DNA of 64,000 nt from Luteibacter sp. (GTDB taxonomy: Bacteria > Pseudomonadota > Gammaproteobacteria > Xanthomonadales > Rhodanobacteraceae): positions 310,001 to 374,000 of the forward strand of contig NZ_WNDO01000002.1 in the NCBI RefSeq assembly GCF_009912395.1, in the 5' to 3' direction. Of the stretch, positions 23,311 to 31,871 are shown one piece after another. The position numbers and the translations under genes were made by a program. Numbering within the stretch: the first letter of the stretch is position 1; each line of letters begins with the position of its first letter. The notes under the pieces were generated by a model. The model worked only from the letters and a program-made list of their open reading frames with translations. It did not search any database and was not told the origin of the DNA.

Positions 23311-23934
23311 ATGAAGCGTTGGAATCGCGTCGCCGTACTCATCGCGGCCGTCATGCTGGGTGCTTGCGCCACGGGTGGAAGCAGCTTGCCGCCACCGAAA
23401 CAGGAGGCCAGCAACACGATGGTCGACGCCTACCTGATCGGCGTCGACGACCAGTTGCAGGTCACCGTCTGGCACAACCCGGATCTCAGCGTTAGCGTGC
23501 CCGTGAGGCCCGATGGCAAGGTCACCGTGCCACTGGTGGGCGATGTCGCCGCAGGCGGGCGCAGCACCGACCAGGTCGCGGCGGAGATCCAGCAGAAACT
23601 CGCGCAATACATTCGCGATCCGCAGGTGGCGGTGATCCTCACCGCGTTGCGAAGCCATGAGTATCTATCCCGCGTGCGCGTCACCGGCGCCGTGCGCAGC
23701 CCCATTTCCATCCCGTACCGGCAGGGTATGACGGTGCTCGATGCGGTGCTTGCCGCCGGCGGCACCACCGAATTCGCGGCGCCCGACCGTACGGAGCTTT
23801 ACCGGCGCAACGACGGTGGCTCCACGCAGTCGTATTCGGTGCGCCTGGAAAAGATCCTCCAGCAAGGCGACCTCGCCAGCAATTACCCGGTGCAGCCGGG
23901 CGACGTGATCACGGTGCCGCAGCGCGCCTTCTGA
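23311..23934 (+). CDS. Polysaccharide export lipoprotein, Wza/GumB family
   Basis: The 207-residue lipoprotein (MKRWNRVAVLIAAVMLGAC, lipidated Cys19) has a Poly_export domain (YLIGVDDQLQVTVWHNPDLS) and a SLBB domain (RVTGAVRSPISIPYRQGMTV). It should form the outer-membrane/periplasmic exit channel for an exopolysaccharide. First gene of an eight-gene-plus operon. Upstream, TTGTTC (23205) and CATAGG (23228) at 17-base spacing are only a weak promoter candidate. The frame is open from 23245, but the lipobox fixes the start at 23311. Confidence 0.88.
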   Translation: MKRWNRVAVLIAAVMLGACATGGSSLPPPKQEASNTMVDAYLIGVDDQLQVTVWHNPDLSVSVPVRPDGKVTVPLVGDVAAGGRSTDQVAAEIQQKLAQYIRDPQVAVILTALRSHEYLSRVRVTGAVRSPISIPYRQGMTVLDAVLAAGGTTEFAAPDRTELYRRNDGGSTQSYSVRLEKILQQGDLASNYPVQPGDVITVPQRAF

Positions 23935-23968
23935 ACAAACCCGTGAATCCGGGTGCAAGGGGTCATCG

Positions 23969-25501
23969 ATGAGTGGTGAACTGGTTCCGTTCGCGGGCAT
24001 GCTGCCCGCCCTGCTCGGCGAGGCACGCCGGCGACGCATGGCGATGGGCGTGACCTTCGCGGTCATCGCGCTGCTCGCGCTCGCGCTCGGCCTGGCATGG
24101 CCGAAGAAATACGAAGCCTCGGTCACCATCCTGGCGCAGGAGTCGAGCATCATCACGCCGCTGATGGAAGGCGCCGCCTCCGCCACCGGCAACAAGAACC
24201 GCGCCGGCATCGCGCGCGATGTGATCTTCAGCCGCAAGGTGATGGACGAGGTGATGGCGGCCGGTGGGTGGGACGCCACCAAGCCGTCGCCGCTGGAGCG
24301 CGACAAGATCATCGAAGGCATCAAGTCGCGCACGAAGATCGTCAACACCCGCGACAACATCATCACCATCAGCTATTTCGACTCCGATCCGCGGCGGGCC
24401 TTCACGGTTACCCGCTCGTTCGGTCAGCTGTTCATCAGCGAAAGCCTGGCTTCCAAGCAGCAGGAAAGCCGCGAGGCCTATGAGTTCATCAACAGCCAGG
24501 TCGAGGCCTACCGGGCCAAGCTCACGGACGCCGAGGACAAGCTGAAGACCTACCGCGATGCCAATCCCGACGCCCGTCCGGGCAGCGAGATCGACACCAA
24601 TTCGCGGATCAGCCAGCTGCGCACGCAGATCGAAACCAATCGCATGGACTACATGCAGAAGCAGTCGCAGGCCGCCGCGCTTTCGTCGCAGTTAACCGGC
24701 GAGTCCGAAGTGAACGCGGTGCAGACCGTCGGCGGCATCTACCAGTCGCAGTTGGCCGACCTGCAAGGCCAGCTCGACAAGCTGCTGCTCAACTACACCG
24801 AGGACTATCCGGACGTGGTGCGCATCCGCCACCAGATGGACGACGTGCGCAACCAGATGCAAGTCGCCGATGCGCGTCGTGCCGCCGGCGCGCCGATGCC
24901 GGTGGACCACGCGACCACGCTCAACCCGGTCTACCAGCAGATGCGCGTACAACTAGCCGGCGTGCGCGGCGATGCCGCCGCGAGTGCCGCACGGGTCTCC
25001 GCCAGCGAATCGATGCTGCAGTCGGAGCTGGAGCGCAGCAAGCGCATCGCCAACTCCGAGAACGTCACGGCCGAACTCACCCGTGACTACACGGTCAACC
25101 GCGATGTGTATCAGGATCTTCTGAAGCGTCGCGAAAACGCCCGCGTGTCGATGAACCTCGACGCCGAGCAGCGGGGCCTCACCTTCCTCGTGCAAAACCC
25201 GGCCATGCTGCCGCTGGTGCCCTCGGGCCTGCGCTTCATGCATTTCGGCCTCGCCGGCCTCGCGCTCTCGGTGGCCATACCGTTCGGCCTGCTGTTCGCC
25301 GTGGCCCGTTTCGATCCCCGCGTACGTTCAGCGTCGCAGGTCGAAAAGGCCACCGGCTTCCCGGTGCTAGCCACGGTGCCGTTCTATCCCACGCCGGGCG
25401 ACCGTCGTCGCGACCATGTGCGCAACGTGACCCTGGTGCTCATCGTTGTCGGCGTGGCGGCGGTGTACCTGCTGCTGTTCCTGATCCGGATGAAGGGCTG
25501 A
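23969..25501 (+). CDS. Polysaccharide chain-length determinant (Wzz/GNVR, exosortase-A locus type)
   Basis: The 510-residue inner-membrane protein has an N-terminal helix (about 26-46), a long periplasmic coiled coil (about 150-400) and C-terminal helices (LAGLALSVAIPFGLLFAV and VTLVLIVVGVAAVYLLLFLI). The opening MSGELVPFAGMLPALLGEARR and the overall layout match the chain-length proteins of PEP-CTERM/XrtA loci. It regulates polymer length together with the adjacent kinase-like protein. No cytoplasmic kinase domain is fused. RBS AAGGGG. Confidence 0.85.
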   Translation: MSGELVPFAGMLPALLGEARRRRMAMGVTFAVIALLALALGLAWPKKYEASVTILAQESSIITPLMEGAASATGNKNRAGIARDVIFSRKVMDEVMAAGGWDATKPSPLERDKIIEGIKSRTKIVNTRDNIITISYFDSDPRRAFTVTRSFGQLFISESLASKQQESREAYEFINSQVEAYRAKLTDAEDKLKTYRDANPDARPGSEIDTNSRISQLRTQIETNRMDYMQKQSQAAALSSQLTGESEVNAVQTVGGIYQSQLADLQGQLDKLLLNYTEDYPDVVRIRHQMDDVRNQMQVADARRAAGAPMPVDHATTLNPVYQQMRVQLAGVRGDAAASAARVSASESMLQSELERSKRIANSENVTAELTRDYTVNRDVYQDLLKRRENARVSMNLDAEQRGLTFLVQNPAMLPLVPSGLRFMHFGLAGLALSVAIPFGLLFAVARFDPRVRSASQVEKATGFPVLATVPFYPTPGDRRRDHVRNVTLVLIVVGVAAVYLLLFLIRMKG

Positions 25502-25504
25502 GCC

Positions 25505-26257
25505 ATGACCAAGATCGCCGTCGATACCGCCGACTATGCCGCGCACACCGACGATGTCGTGCCGCCGGGCCACTCCATCGCGCGCATGCGCGACGAGGCG
25601 CACGCGCTGGTACCGCTGGAGTGCGAGCGCAAGCGGCTGATCCATCGCGAGGACTCCGTTCGCCAGCAGTCCGATGCGTTCCGCGGCATACGTACACGCT
25701 TGTTGGAGATGGGCGGCGAGGGCAACTTCGTGACCCTGGTGGTCGCGGTCAGTCCGCGCTCGGGGGCGAGCTTCGTCGCGCGCAACCTCGCTACCGCGTT
25801 CGCTTTCGACGAAGCCAAGACCAGCCTGCTGGTGGACTGCAACCTGCGTTATCCCAACCAGCACAAGGCGTTCGGCGTCGAACCGTCCACGGGTGGCCTC
25901 ATCGATTTTCTGGAACACCCGTCGCGCGGCATCGCCTCGATCATGTACCACACCGGGGTGCCGCGCCTGCGCCTGATTCCCGCCGGCAAGTCGCGCGAGA
26001 ACGGCGGCGAGTACTTCTCGTCCTTCCGCATGCGCGCCGCGCTGGACTCCTTGCGTTGCCGCTACTCGGATCGCTACCTGTTTCTCGACGGACCGCCGGT
26101 GAAGGGATCGCCGGACGCCCGCATCCTGGCCGACCTGGCCGATGTGGTGGTGCTGGTGGCCGGCTACGGCCGCGACACCCCCGCCGCGATCAGCCAGGCC
26201 GTCGCCAATTTCGATCCCGCCAAGTTCGCCGGCGTGGTGTTCAACCAGACACCGTGA
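25505..26257 (+). CDS. BY-kinase-like protein (CpsD/CapB fold) with degenerate Walker A
   Basis: The 250-residue protein keeps the fold order of bacterial tyrosine kinases: SVRQQSDAFRGIRTRLLEM, a P-loop region, Walker A' LLVDCNLRYP (Asp111) and Walker B YLFLDGPPV (Asp198). The P-loop reads SPRSGAS (83-89) where active family members have GEGKS/T, so the nucleotide-binding lysine is missing. There is also no C-terminal tyrosine cluster. It lies between the chain-length protein and the outer-membrane protein, the usual place of the operon kinase. It may be a non-catalytic regulator of polymer length. The assignment to the family is firm; loss of catalysis is inferred. Confidence 0.8.
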   Translation: MTKIAVDTADYAAHTDDVVPPGHSIARMRDEAHALVPLECERKRLIHREDSVRQQSDAFRGIRTRLLEMGGEGNFVTLVVAVSPRSGASFVARNLATAFAFDEAKTSLLVDCNLRYPNQHKAFGVEPSTGGLIDFLEHPSRGIASIMYHTGVPRLRLIPAGKSRENGGEYFSSFRMRAALDSLRCRYSDRYLFLDGPPVKGSPDARILADLADVVVLVAGYGRDTPAAISQAVANFDPAKFAGVVFNQTP

Positions 26258-26295
26258 AAGCGGTCCGTGCCTTGGCAGGGGCCCGGGGAGGGAAC

Positions 26296-27654
26296 ATGGC
26301 TTCGTACAGGCTAGCCCGCGCGGTCGTCCTCGCGCTGGCCGCGACACCCGCCCTGGCGACGGCGGGCACGCTGGACTACACGCTCTACACCGGACTGGAA
26401 CACAGCAACAATATCGCGCTGTCGTCGAACAACCCGATCAGCGAGAACGTGCTGACCCCGGGCGCCACGTTCCAGTTCATCCAGCAGGGTTCCACCTTCC
26501 AGGCGAATATCGCCGGCACCTTGGAGTACCGGAAATACCTCGATAACCATTTCGATTCCCAGGCGCAGACCCAGCTCGCCGGCCAGGCGAACTGGACGAT
26601 CGTGCCTCAGCGGCTGGATTTTTCCGTTGAAGACTACGCCGGCGTGCAGCCGGTGGACCAGCTCGCCAGCAACTCGCCGAACAACCAGCAACAGACCAAC
26701 GTACTGGTCCTGGGCCCGACATGGCGCATGCGCTTTGGCGATGCGGCGCGGGGTCAGGTGGAGTTGCGCTACATCGATAGCTACGCGTCCAAGGTGGACG
26801 ATTTCGACTCGAAACGCGGCTTGCTCGCCTTGCGGCTTTTTCGCGACCTGAATCCCACCGACCAGGTCTCGGCGAACGTCGAGTTGCAGCGCATCCATTT
26901 CGATAACCAGCCGTCCACCGCCGACTACGATCGCCGGGAGGCCTTCCTGCGCTACACCAGCACGCTGGCGCGCTTCGACGCGGACGTGGTGCTGGGCGGC
27001 ACGCAGCTTTCGTTCGATGGCGGAAGGGACACCTCCGCGCCGCTGTTCCGTGCACGACTGGGCTGGCAGCCCACGCCGCGCAACGCGTTCAACCTGAGCG
27101 GTACCTACCAGTACGCCGACGCCGCGCAGGACATCATCACGTCACCGGGCGTCTACACCAGCGCCGGTGCGGCGGATCGCGTCGAGTCGATCGACCCCTT
27201 CGCCAACACGGCGGGGCTGGGGCGGGGCATCACCTCGGGCATCGGCGTGGGCAGCGCGGTGATCGGCTCGCAGGTCTACAAGGAGCAGCGCGTCGAGGCG
27301 TCGTGGAACTGGCGCTCGGAGCGCATCAACCTGACGGTGTCGCCGTCGTTCAACCGTCTGCGCTACATCGACGACCGCACCTTCGACCAGACCGCCCACG
27401 ACATCAGCGTGGGTCTCGGTTACCGGATCCGGCCGACGTTGACCCTGACGGGTTTCGTCACGGCCGAAAAACTCAAATACGACACCATCGACCGCAAGGA
27501 CAACACCGTTCGCGTGGGGCTCGACCTCGGCCAGCAATGGAACCGCCACTGGAGCTGGCACGTATCAGCCGCCAGGGAGAGGCGGAACAGCGACGCCGTC
27601 GGACAGAGTTATCGCGAAACGCAGTTCTTCGTCGGCGTGGTTTACAGGAGGTAG
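26296..27654 (+). CDS. Outer-membrane beta-barrel of the EPS operon (EpsL / PEP-CTERM-associated type)
   Basis: The 452-residue product has a signal peptide (ALAATPALATAG) followed by alternating beta-strand sequence and the aromatic C terminus TQFFVGVVYRR expected of an outer-membrane barrel. Repeated strand pairs such as GLEHSNNIALSSNNP and RFDADVVLGGTQLSFDGG resemble the barrel proteins of EpsL and PEP-CTERM-associated loci. Likely role: polymer passage or anchoring at the outer membrane. The start ATG 26296 follows GGGGAGGGA; the long upstream extension of this frame is not real. Confidence 0.75.
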   Translation: MASYRLARAVVLALAATPALATAGTLDYTLYTGLEHSNNIALSSNNPISENVLTPGATFQFIQQGSTFQANIAGTLEYRKYLDNHFDSQAQTQLAGQANWTIVPQRLDFSVEDYAGVQPVDQLASNSPNNQQQTNVLVLGPTWRMRFGDAARGQVELRYIDSYASKVDDFDSKRGLLALRLFRDLNPTDQVSANVELQRIHFDNQPSTADYDRREAFLRYTSTLARFDADVVLGGTQLSFDGGRDTSAPLFRARLGWQPTPRNAFNLSGTYQYADAAQDIITSPGVYTSAGAADRVESIDPFANTAGLGRGITSGIGVGSAVIGSQVYKEQRVEASWNWRSERINLTVSPSFNRLRYIDDRTFDQTAHDISVGLGYRIRPTLTLTGFVTAEKLKYDTIDRKDNTVRVGLDLGQQWNRHWSWHVSAARERRNSDAVGQSYRETQFFVGVVYRR

Positions 27655-27656
27655 AC

Positions 27657-28412
27657 ATGCGAGCCGGTTCCGAATCGCCGTTCTTCTTCGGCGCGCGCTC
27701 AGGTCTTTTCGGCATGTATCACGCGCCGGAAGGGCAAAAGCGCAGCGCGTTGCTCATGTGTCCGCCGCTCGGGCAGGATCTCATCCGCTGCCATCGCTTG
27801 TACCGGCAACTGGCCCAGGCCGTCGCTGCCCGTGGCTTCGCGGTGCTGCGCTTCGACTACCACGGCACCGGGGATTCGGCGGGCGACAGCGCCGATGTTC
27901 AATGGGATCGCTGTGTCGCGGATACCGTTGCCGCTGCCGCCGAATTGCGTGCCCGCTCCGGCGTGGATCGGGTGATCGCCTTCGGCGCGCGTCTGGGCGC
28001 CAGCGTGGCGCTTTCCGCCAGCGAAGCCCGCTTCGCCGACGTGATCGCCTGGGACGCCGTGCTCGACGGCCAGGGATACATGGCGTCGCTCGATGCCTTG
28101 CAGGCGGCCTTGCGCGAGGATGCGGGGCGCTTCACGCGACCGCGCGCGCACGCCGATGTCGCGGCCCAGTGGCTGGGTTTCGCCGTAGGCGATCCACTGC
28201 GCCGGCAACTCGCCGCGCTGCGTCCGGAGGCCTTGCGCGCACCCTCGCTGGCGATCGACTCCACCGCCACCACGCCCCGGACCGAGGGAACCACGCGCAT
28301 ACTGCCGCTCGGCCAGCCCACGCCCTGGAACGACCTGCGTCGACTGGAGTCGGCGATCCTCTCCCATCCGCTGATCCGTGCGGTAGGCGACTACCTAGAG
28401 GAGGCCGCATGA
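27657..28412 (+). CDS. Alpha/beta-hydrolase-fold protein, exosortase-A-associated 'hydrolase 2' type
   Basis: The 251-residue alpha/beta-hydrolase-like protein has strands LLMCPPLGQDL and FAVLRFDYHGTGDSAGD. The nucleophile elbow reads GARLG (110-114), with Arg112 where serine hydrolases carry the catalytic Ser. This matches what is known of the second hydrolase-like protein of XrtA loci, whose elbow is also GLRLG-like, so it may not be a hydrolase. It has an AGGAGG ribosome site, starts 2 bases after the barrel gene and overlaps the next gene by ATGA. Confidence 0.75.
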   Translation: MRAGSESPFFFGARSGLFGMYHAPEGQKRSALLMCPPLGQDLIRCHRLYRQLAQAVAARGFAVLRFDYHGTGDSAGDSADVQWDRCVADTVAAAAELRARSGVDRVIAFGARLGASVALSASEARFADVIAWDAVLDGQGYMASLDALQAALREDAGRFTRPRAHADVAAQWLGFAVGDPLRRQLAALRPEALRAPSLAIDSTATTPRTEGTTRILPLGQPTPWNDLRRLESAILSHPLIRAVGDYLEEAA

Positions 28413-29239
28413 GTCGCGAGGAAGCCCATCGTTTCGGCCGTGCCGATCATCTCGTCGGCATCGCCGGCCTGCCGGACGGCGCTAGCGGCGGCACCGGCGT
28501 GATCGTGCTCAATGCGGGCCTGGTACATCGCGTGGGACCGTTCCGCCTGCACGTCGAACTGACCCGCCGTCTCAATGCCACGGGTTATGCCACGCTGCGT
28601 TTCGACCTTTCCACGCTGGGCGATAGCGGTGCGGCGCCCGGCCGCCATACCCGCACGCAGCAGGTGGAGGCGGACCTCGACGACGCCATGCGCCTGCTGG
28701 GCGAACGCGCCGGCTGCGAACGCTTCGTTCTGGTGGGCCTGTGTTCCGGCGCGCAGAACGCGCATACGGTGGCGGCGAGTGATCCGCGCGTCGCCGGTGC
28801 CGTGTTCCTCGACGGCTACGCATACCGGACGCTCGGCTACAAGCTGCGGCACTACCTGCCGCGCTTGTTCGACCCGACACGTTGGATGCGCCGCCTGCGG
28901 CGGCGCGGGCGCGTGACGGGCGGCGAAAGCGTGGAGCCGGTGTTTGCCGTGGCCCCCGCGCCGCGCGACGAGGTGATCGCCGATTTCACCGCCATGGTGG
29001 AGCGCGGCATGAAGCTCTACCTCGTCTACTCCGGTGGCATCAGCACGCACTTCAACCATCAGCGGCAGTTCCGCGAGTGTTTCGGCAGGGTCATGGACCA
29101 TCCTTCCGTCACCACGCGCTTCGCCGCCGATACCGATCACACCTACATTCTCACCGGCGATCGCGAGCGCCTGCTCGATGGCATCCGCGACTGGCTGGTG
29201 GGCAATTTCCCCGGCAAGGATGCAAGGAGGATCGCATGA
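28409..29239 (+). CDS. Alpha/beta-hydrolase-fold protein, exosortase-A-associated 'hydrolase 1' type
   Basis: The 276-residue product has a strand pattern GVIVLNAGLVHRVGPFRLHV, ATLRFDLSTLGDSG and elbow GLCSGA (110-115), which puts Cys112 in the nucleophile position. Near the end is DTDHTYIL, which supplies the usual late Asp/His. It could be a thiol hydrolase or acyltransferase that modifies the polymer. Substrate and localisation are unknown; no signal peptide. ATGA overlaps at both ends tie it to the operon. Confidence 0.75.
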   Translation: MSREEAHRFGRADHLVGIAGLPDGASGGTGVIVLNAGLVHRVGPFRLHVELTRRLNATGYATLRFDLSTLGDSGAAPGRHTRTQQVEADLDDAMRLLGERAGCERFVLVGLCSGAQNAHTVAASDPRVAGAVFLDGYAYRTLGYKLRHYLPRLFDPTRWMRRLRRRGRVTGGESVEPVFAVAPAPRDEVIADFTAMVERGMKLYLVYSGGISTHFNHQRQFRECFGRVMDHPSVTTRFAADTDHTYILTGDRERLLDGIRDWLVGNFPGKDARRIA

Positions 29240-30243
29240 GCACGGTACTTGTCACGGGAGGCGCCGGCTACATCGGTAGCCACACAGTGCAGCAACTGGT
29301 GGAGCGGGGCGACCGGGTCGTGGTGGTCGACAACTTGTCCACGGGCTTCCACGAAGCGGTGGACCGTCGCGCCGTCTTCGTCTGGGGCGATGTCGGCGAC
29401 CGCAAGCTGATGAACCGCGTCATGAAGCGCTGGCCCATCGACGCCGTGCTGCATTTCGCGGCGCATACGGTGGTGCCCGAGTCCGTCACCGATCCGCTGC
29501 GTTACTACGGCAACAACACGGCCAATACCCGCAGTCTTTTGGAATGCTGCGCGCGCTTCGGCGTGGACAAGTTCATCTTCTCGTCCACGGCAGCGGTCTA
29601 CGGCAACACGGCGGACGGCATCGCCGACGAGAACACGCCGACGTCCCCGGCGAATCCCTACGGCCGCTCGAAGCTCATGTCCGAAACCATGCTCAAGGAT
29701 TGGTGCGAGACTGGGGCCATGCGCCACGTGATCCTGCGCTACTTCAATGTGGCCGGTTGCGATCCGAAGGGACGCATCGGGCACTCCACGCCGCACGCGA
29801 CGTTGCTTATCAAGGTGGCCTGCGAGCATGCCGTCGGCAAGCGCCACTGCCTGTCGATCTACGGCACCGACTACGACACGCCGGACGGTACGGGTGTGCG
29901 CGATTTCATCCATGTGGAAGACCTGGCGTCGGCGCACCTGCATGCCCTCGACCACCTCCGTCAGGGGGGCGAGTCGTTGACCCTCAATTGCGGCTACGGA
30001 CATGGCTACAGCGTGCGCGAGGTGGCCAACACCGTTGCCAGGGTCTGCGGCCACGCGCTCAACGTGGTGGAGCTGCCGCGTCGCGCGGGGGATATCTCGA
30101 TGCTGATCGCGCGCAGCGACATGCTGCGTCGCCGCTTCGGCTGGCATCCGCGCTACGACGATCTCGACGTGATCGTCCGCACGGCGCTGGACTGGGAATA
30201 CCACCTGGCAGGGATGGCCGCACCGCTCGTGTCCGTCGCATGA
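29236..30243 (+). CDS. galE: UDP-glucose 4-epimerase
   Basis: The 335-residue extended SDR has NAD-binding GGAGYIGSH (8-16), catalytic Ser/Thr in IFSSTAAVYGN, and YxxxK in NPYGRSKLM. The GalE pattern is clear (NVAGCDPKGRIGHSTP, YGTDYDTPDGTGVRDFIHVEDL). It interconverts UDP-glucose and UDP-galactose (or the GlcNAc forms), feeding galactose-type residues to the polymer. Start and stop overlap the neighbours (ATGA). Confidence 0.9.
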   Translation: MSTVLVTGGAGYIGSHTVQQLVERGDRVVVVDNLSTGFHEAVDRRAVFVWGDVGDRKLMNRVMKRWPIDAVLHFAAHTVVPESVTDPLRYYGNNTANTRSLLECCARFGVDKFIFSSTAAVYGNTADGIADENTPTSPANPYGRSKLMSETMLKDWCETGAMRHVILRYFNVAGCDPKGRIGHSTPHATLLIKVACEHAVGKRHCLSIYGTDYDTPDGTGVRDFIHVEDLASAHLHALDHLRQGGESLTLNCGYGHGYSVREVANTVARVCGHALNVVELPRRAGDISMLIARSDMLRRRFGWHPRYDDLDVIVRTALDWEYHLAGMAAPLVSVA

Positions 30244-31871
30244 GGCCTGTGCGCCGCCCTTGCCGGGAACTGGCGAGCGTTCCATCGACGCCCGCGGCGC
30301 GCCATGTGCTCTTCCTGCTGGCCTGCCTGCTGGGGTTGGCGACCTGGGCGTGGCCGGTCCATGCGCAGGAAAAGACACCTGCAGAGCATCGCATCGAGGT
30401 CACCCGCCTCGCAGGGGCCCGCGGCGATCTCCCCGTCTCGGTCGGCATCCCACTGCCACCGGGACGGCTTCGCGATCCGGCCCTTATCCGCGTCTTCGAT
30501 GCGAAGGGCAAGGAAGTGCCGGCCAGCGTGAAACCCATGCTGACCTGGCACTTCCGCGATGGCAGCCTGCGCGCGGTGCGCGTGCAGTTCCATGGCCCGC
30601 CAGGTTCCTATGCGTTCGACATCGGCACGCGTCGTGCGGAGAACATCGACGGTTGGCCATATGCCCAGGGCCTTGTGGATGGCAAGCCAGCGGCGTTGGC
30701 GACGCTGACGCCCGAATGGCTCACCGCATCGCTGATCGCCGGCCCGCAACGGGTGGCAGCACGTGACGAGGCCTATGCGAAGTACGTGGACGGCCAGTTC
30801 CACTGGGCGCGCGAGCTGCCGGTAAAGGACACCACCGCGTGGTTGTTCGACCGGCCCTCGACGCTGTTCAAAGCTTATGTACGCACGGGCAGGGCGGACT
30901 ACCTCGCCGCCGCCGAGGAAAGCTACCGCTGGTATATGAAAGGCATCGGCCGTGAAGGACGCTGCCCTGGCGGTTGGGTCACCGACGGCAAGCCCTGCGA
31001 TGTGAAATATGTCTACATCGAGTCGATCCTGCTCGCCGTGGCCCTCTCCGGCGACGACAGCATGCACGACGCGTCGCTGGTGAAGATGATGGCGACGCTG
31101 TGGGACAACGGCGGCTGGAACGGTGCGCCGGGTCCGTACCACCGCCCCGACGACTACTTCACCGAGCGTTTGGCGGGGCTCGGCTTGCTGGAAACGGTGG
31201 CTGCCTATGAGCTGACCGGCGACAGCCATTGGCGCGATCGTGTCGACGCGCGCATCGGCTGGCTGCGCGAGCACCAGTCGCACAATCCGGACGGGCTCGG
31301 CGATGACGGCTCCTGGCGCAACAGCTGGAACGTCCACGAAAACGACCCGCATGGTGCGAACGATGTGCGTGGCAGCTCGCCATGGATGAGCGAGAACATC
31401 ATCGATGGCTTGTGGCACGCGTGGCTGGTAACCAAAGACCCGCGGATCCCCGACATGGTGCTCGGCTTCGGGCGCTACCTGGAGCGCTACGGCTGGATCG
31501 CACCCTCGCTGCTCGTGTCGCCGCACGACTGGCGCAATGGTTGCTCGGGGGTGCAGGGGCAGATCGCCTGGTACTGGTCGTCCGCGAAGGCGACCAACGA
31601 CGCCCTGATGAAGATCCAGGAATCCGAAGGCTGGTACAGCGACGGCCACACGGTGGAGCTGGGCCTGCCGGTCGCGGCGGCCTATTACTTCGCGACGGAT
31701 GCCAAAGAAGCGGCGACCTTCAAGCACCGTTTCGACGCCATCGCCTCGTCCTATAGCCTGTCGTGCGCGTCCATCTCCGACACCTTGCGCCGGTTCAACT
31801 GGAACAACCGCGGTGCCGGCGTCGCCCAATGGCTGATCCGGCAGCCTGCCGGTGCGGGGCGGACGCCATGA
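30240..31871 (+). CDS. Secreted RIFT-barrel plus alpha/alpha-toroid protein, candidate polysaccharide lyase or hydrolase
   Basis: The 543-residue product has an N-terminal hydrophobic signal (VLFLLACLLGLATWAWPVHAQ, cleaved near residue 42). The first domain (RIEVTRLAGARGDLPVSVGI, then FRDGSLRAVRVQF) resembles the RIFT barrel that opens exo-rhamnogalacturonan lyase/YetA-like proteins. The rest is helix-rich, with repeated Trp/Gly hairpins (WDNGGWNGAPGPYHRPDDYF, WRNSWNVHENDPHGAND), like an (alpha/alpha)6 toroid of polysaccharide lyases and hydrolases. Lying inside the EPS operon, it may trim or release the polymer in the periplasm. The enzymatic class is not proven. Confidence 0.6.
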   Translation: MRPVRRPCRELASVPSTPAARHVLFLLACLLGLATWAWPVHAQEKTPAEHRIEVTRLAGARGDLPVSVGIPLPPGRLRDPALIRVFDAKGKEVPASVKPMLTWHFRDGSLRAVRVQFHGPPGSYAFDIGTRRAENIDGWPYAQGLVDGKPAALATLTPEWLTASLIAGPQRVAARDEAYAKYVDGQFHWARELPVKDTTAWLFDRPSTLFKAYVRTGRADYLAAAEESYRWYMKGIGREGRCPGGWVTDGKPCDVKYVYIESILLAVALSGDDSMHDASLVKMMATLWDNGGWNGAPGPYHRPDDYFTERLAGLGLLETVAAYELTGDSHWRDRVDARIGWLREHQSHNPDGLGDDGSWRNSWNVHENDPHGANDVRGSSPWMSENIIDGLWHAWLVTKDPRIPDMVLGFGRYLERYGWIAPSLLVSPHDWRNGCSGVQGQIAWYWSSAKATNDALMKIQESEGWYSDGHTVELGLPVAAAYYFATDAKEAATFKHRFDAIASSYSLSCASISDTLRRFNWNNRGAGVAQWLIRQPAGAGRTP

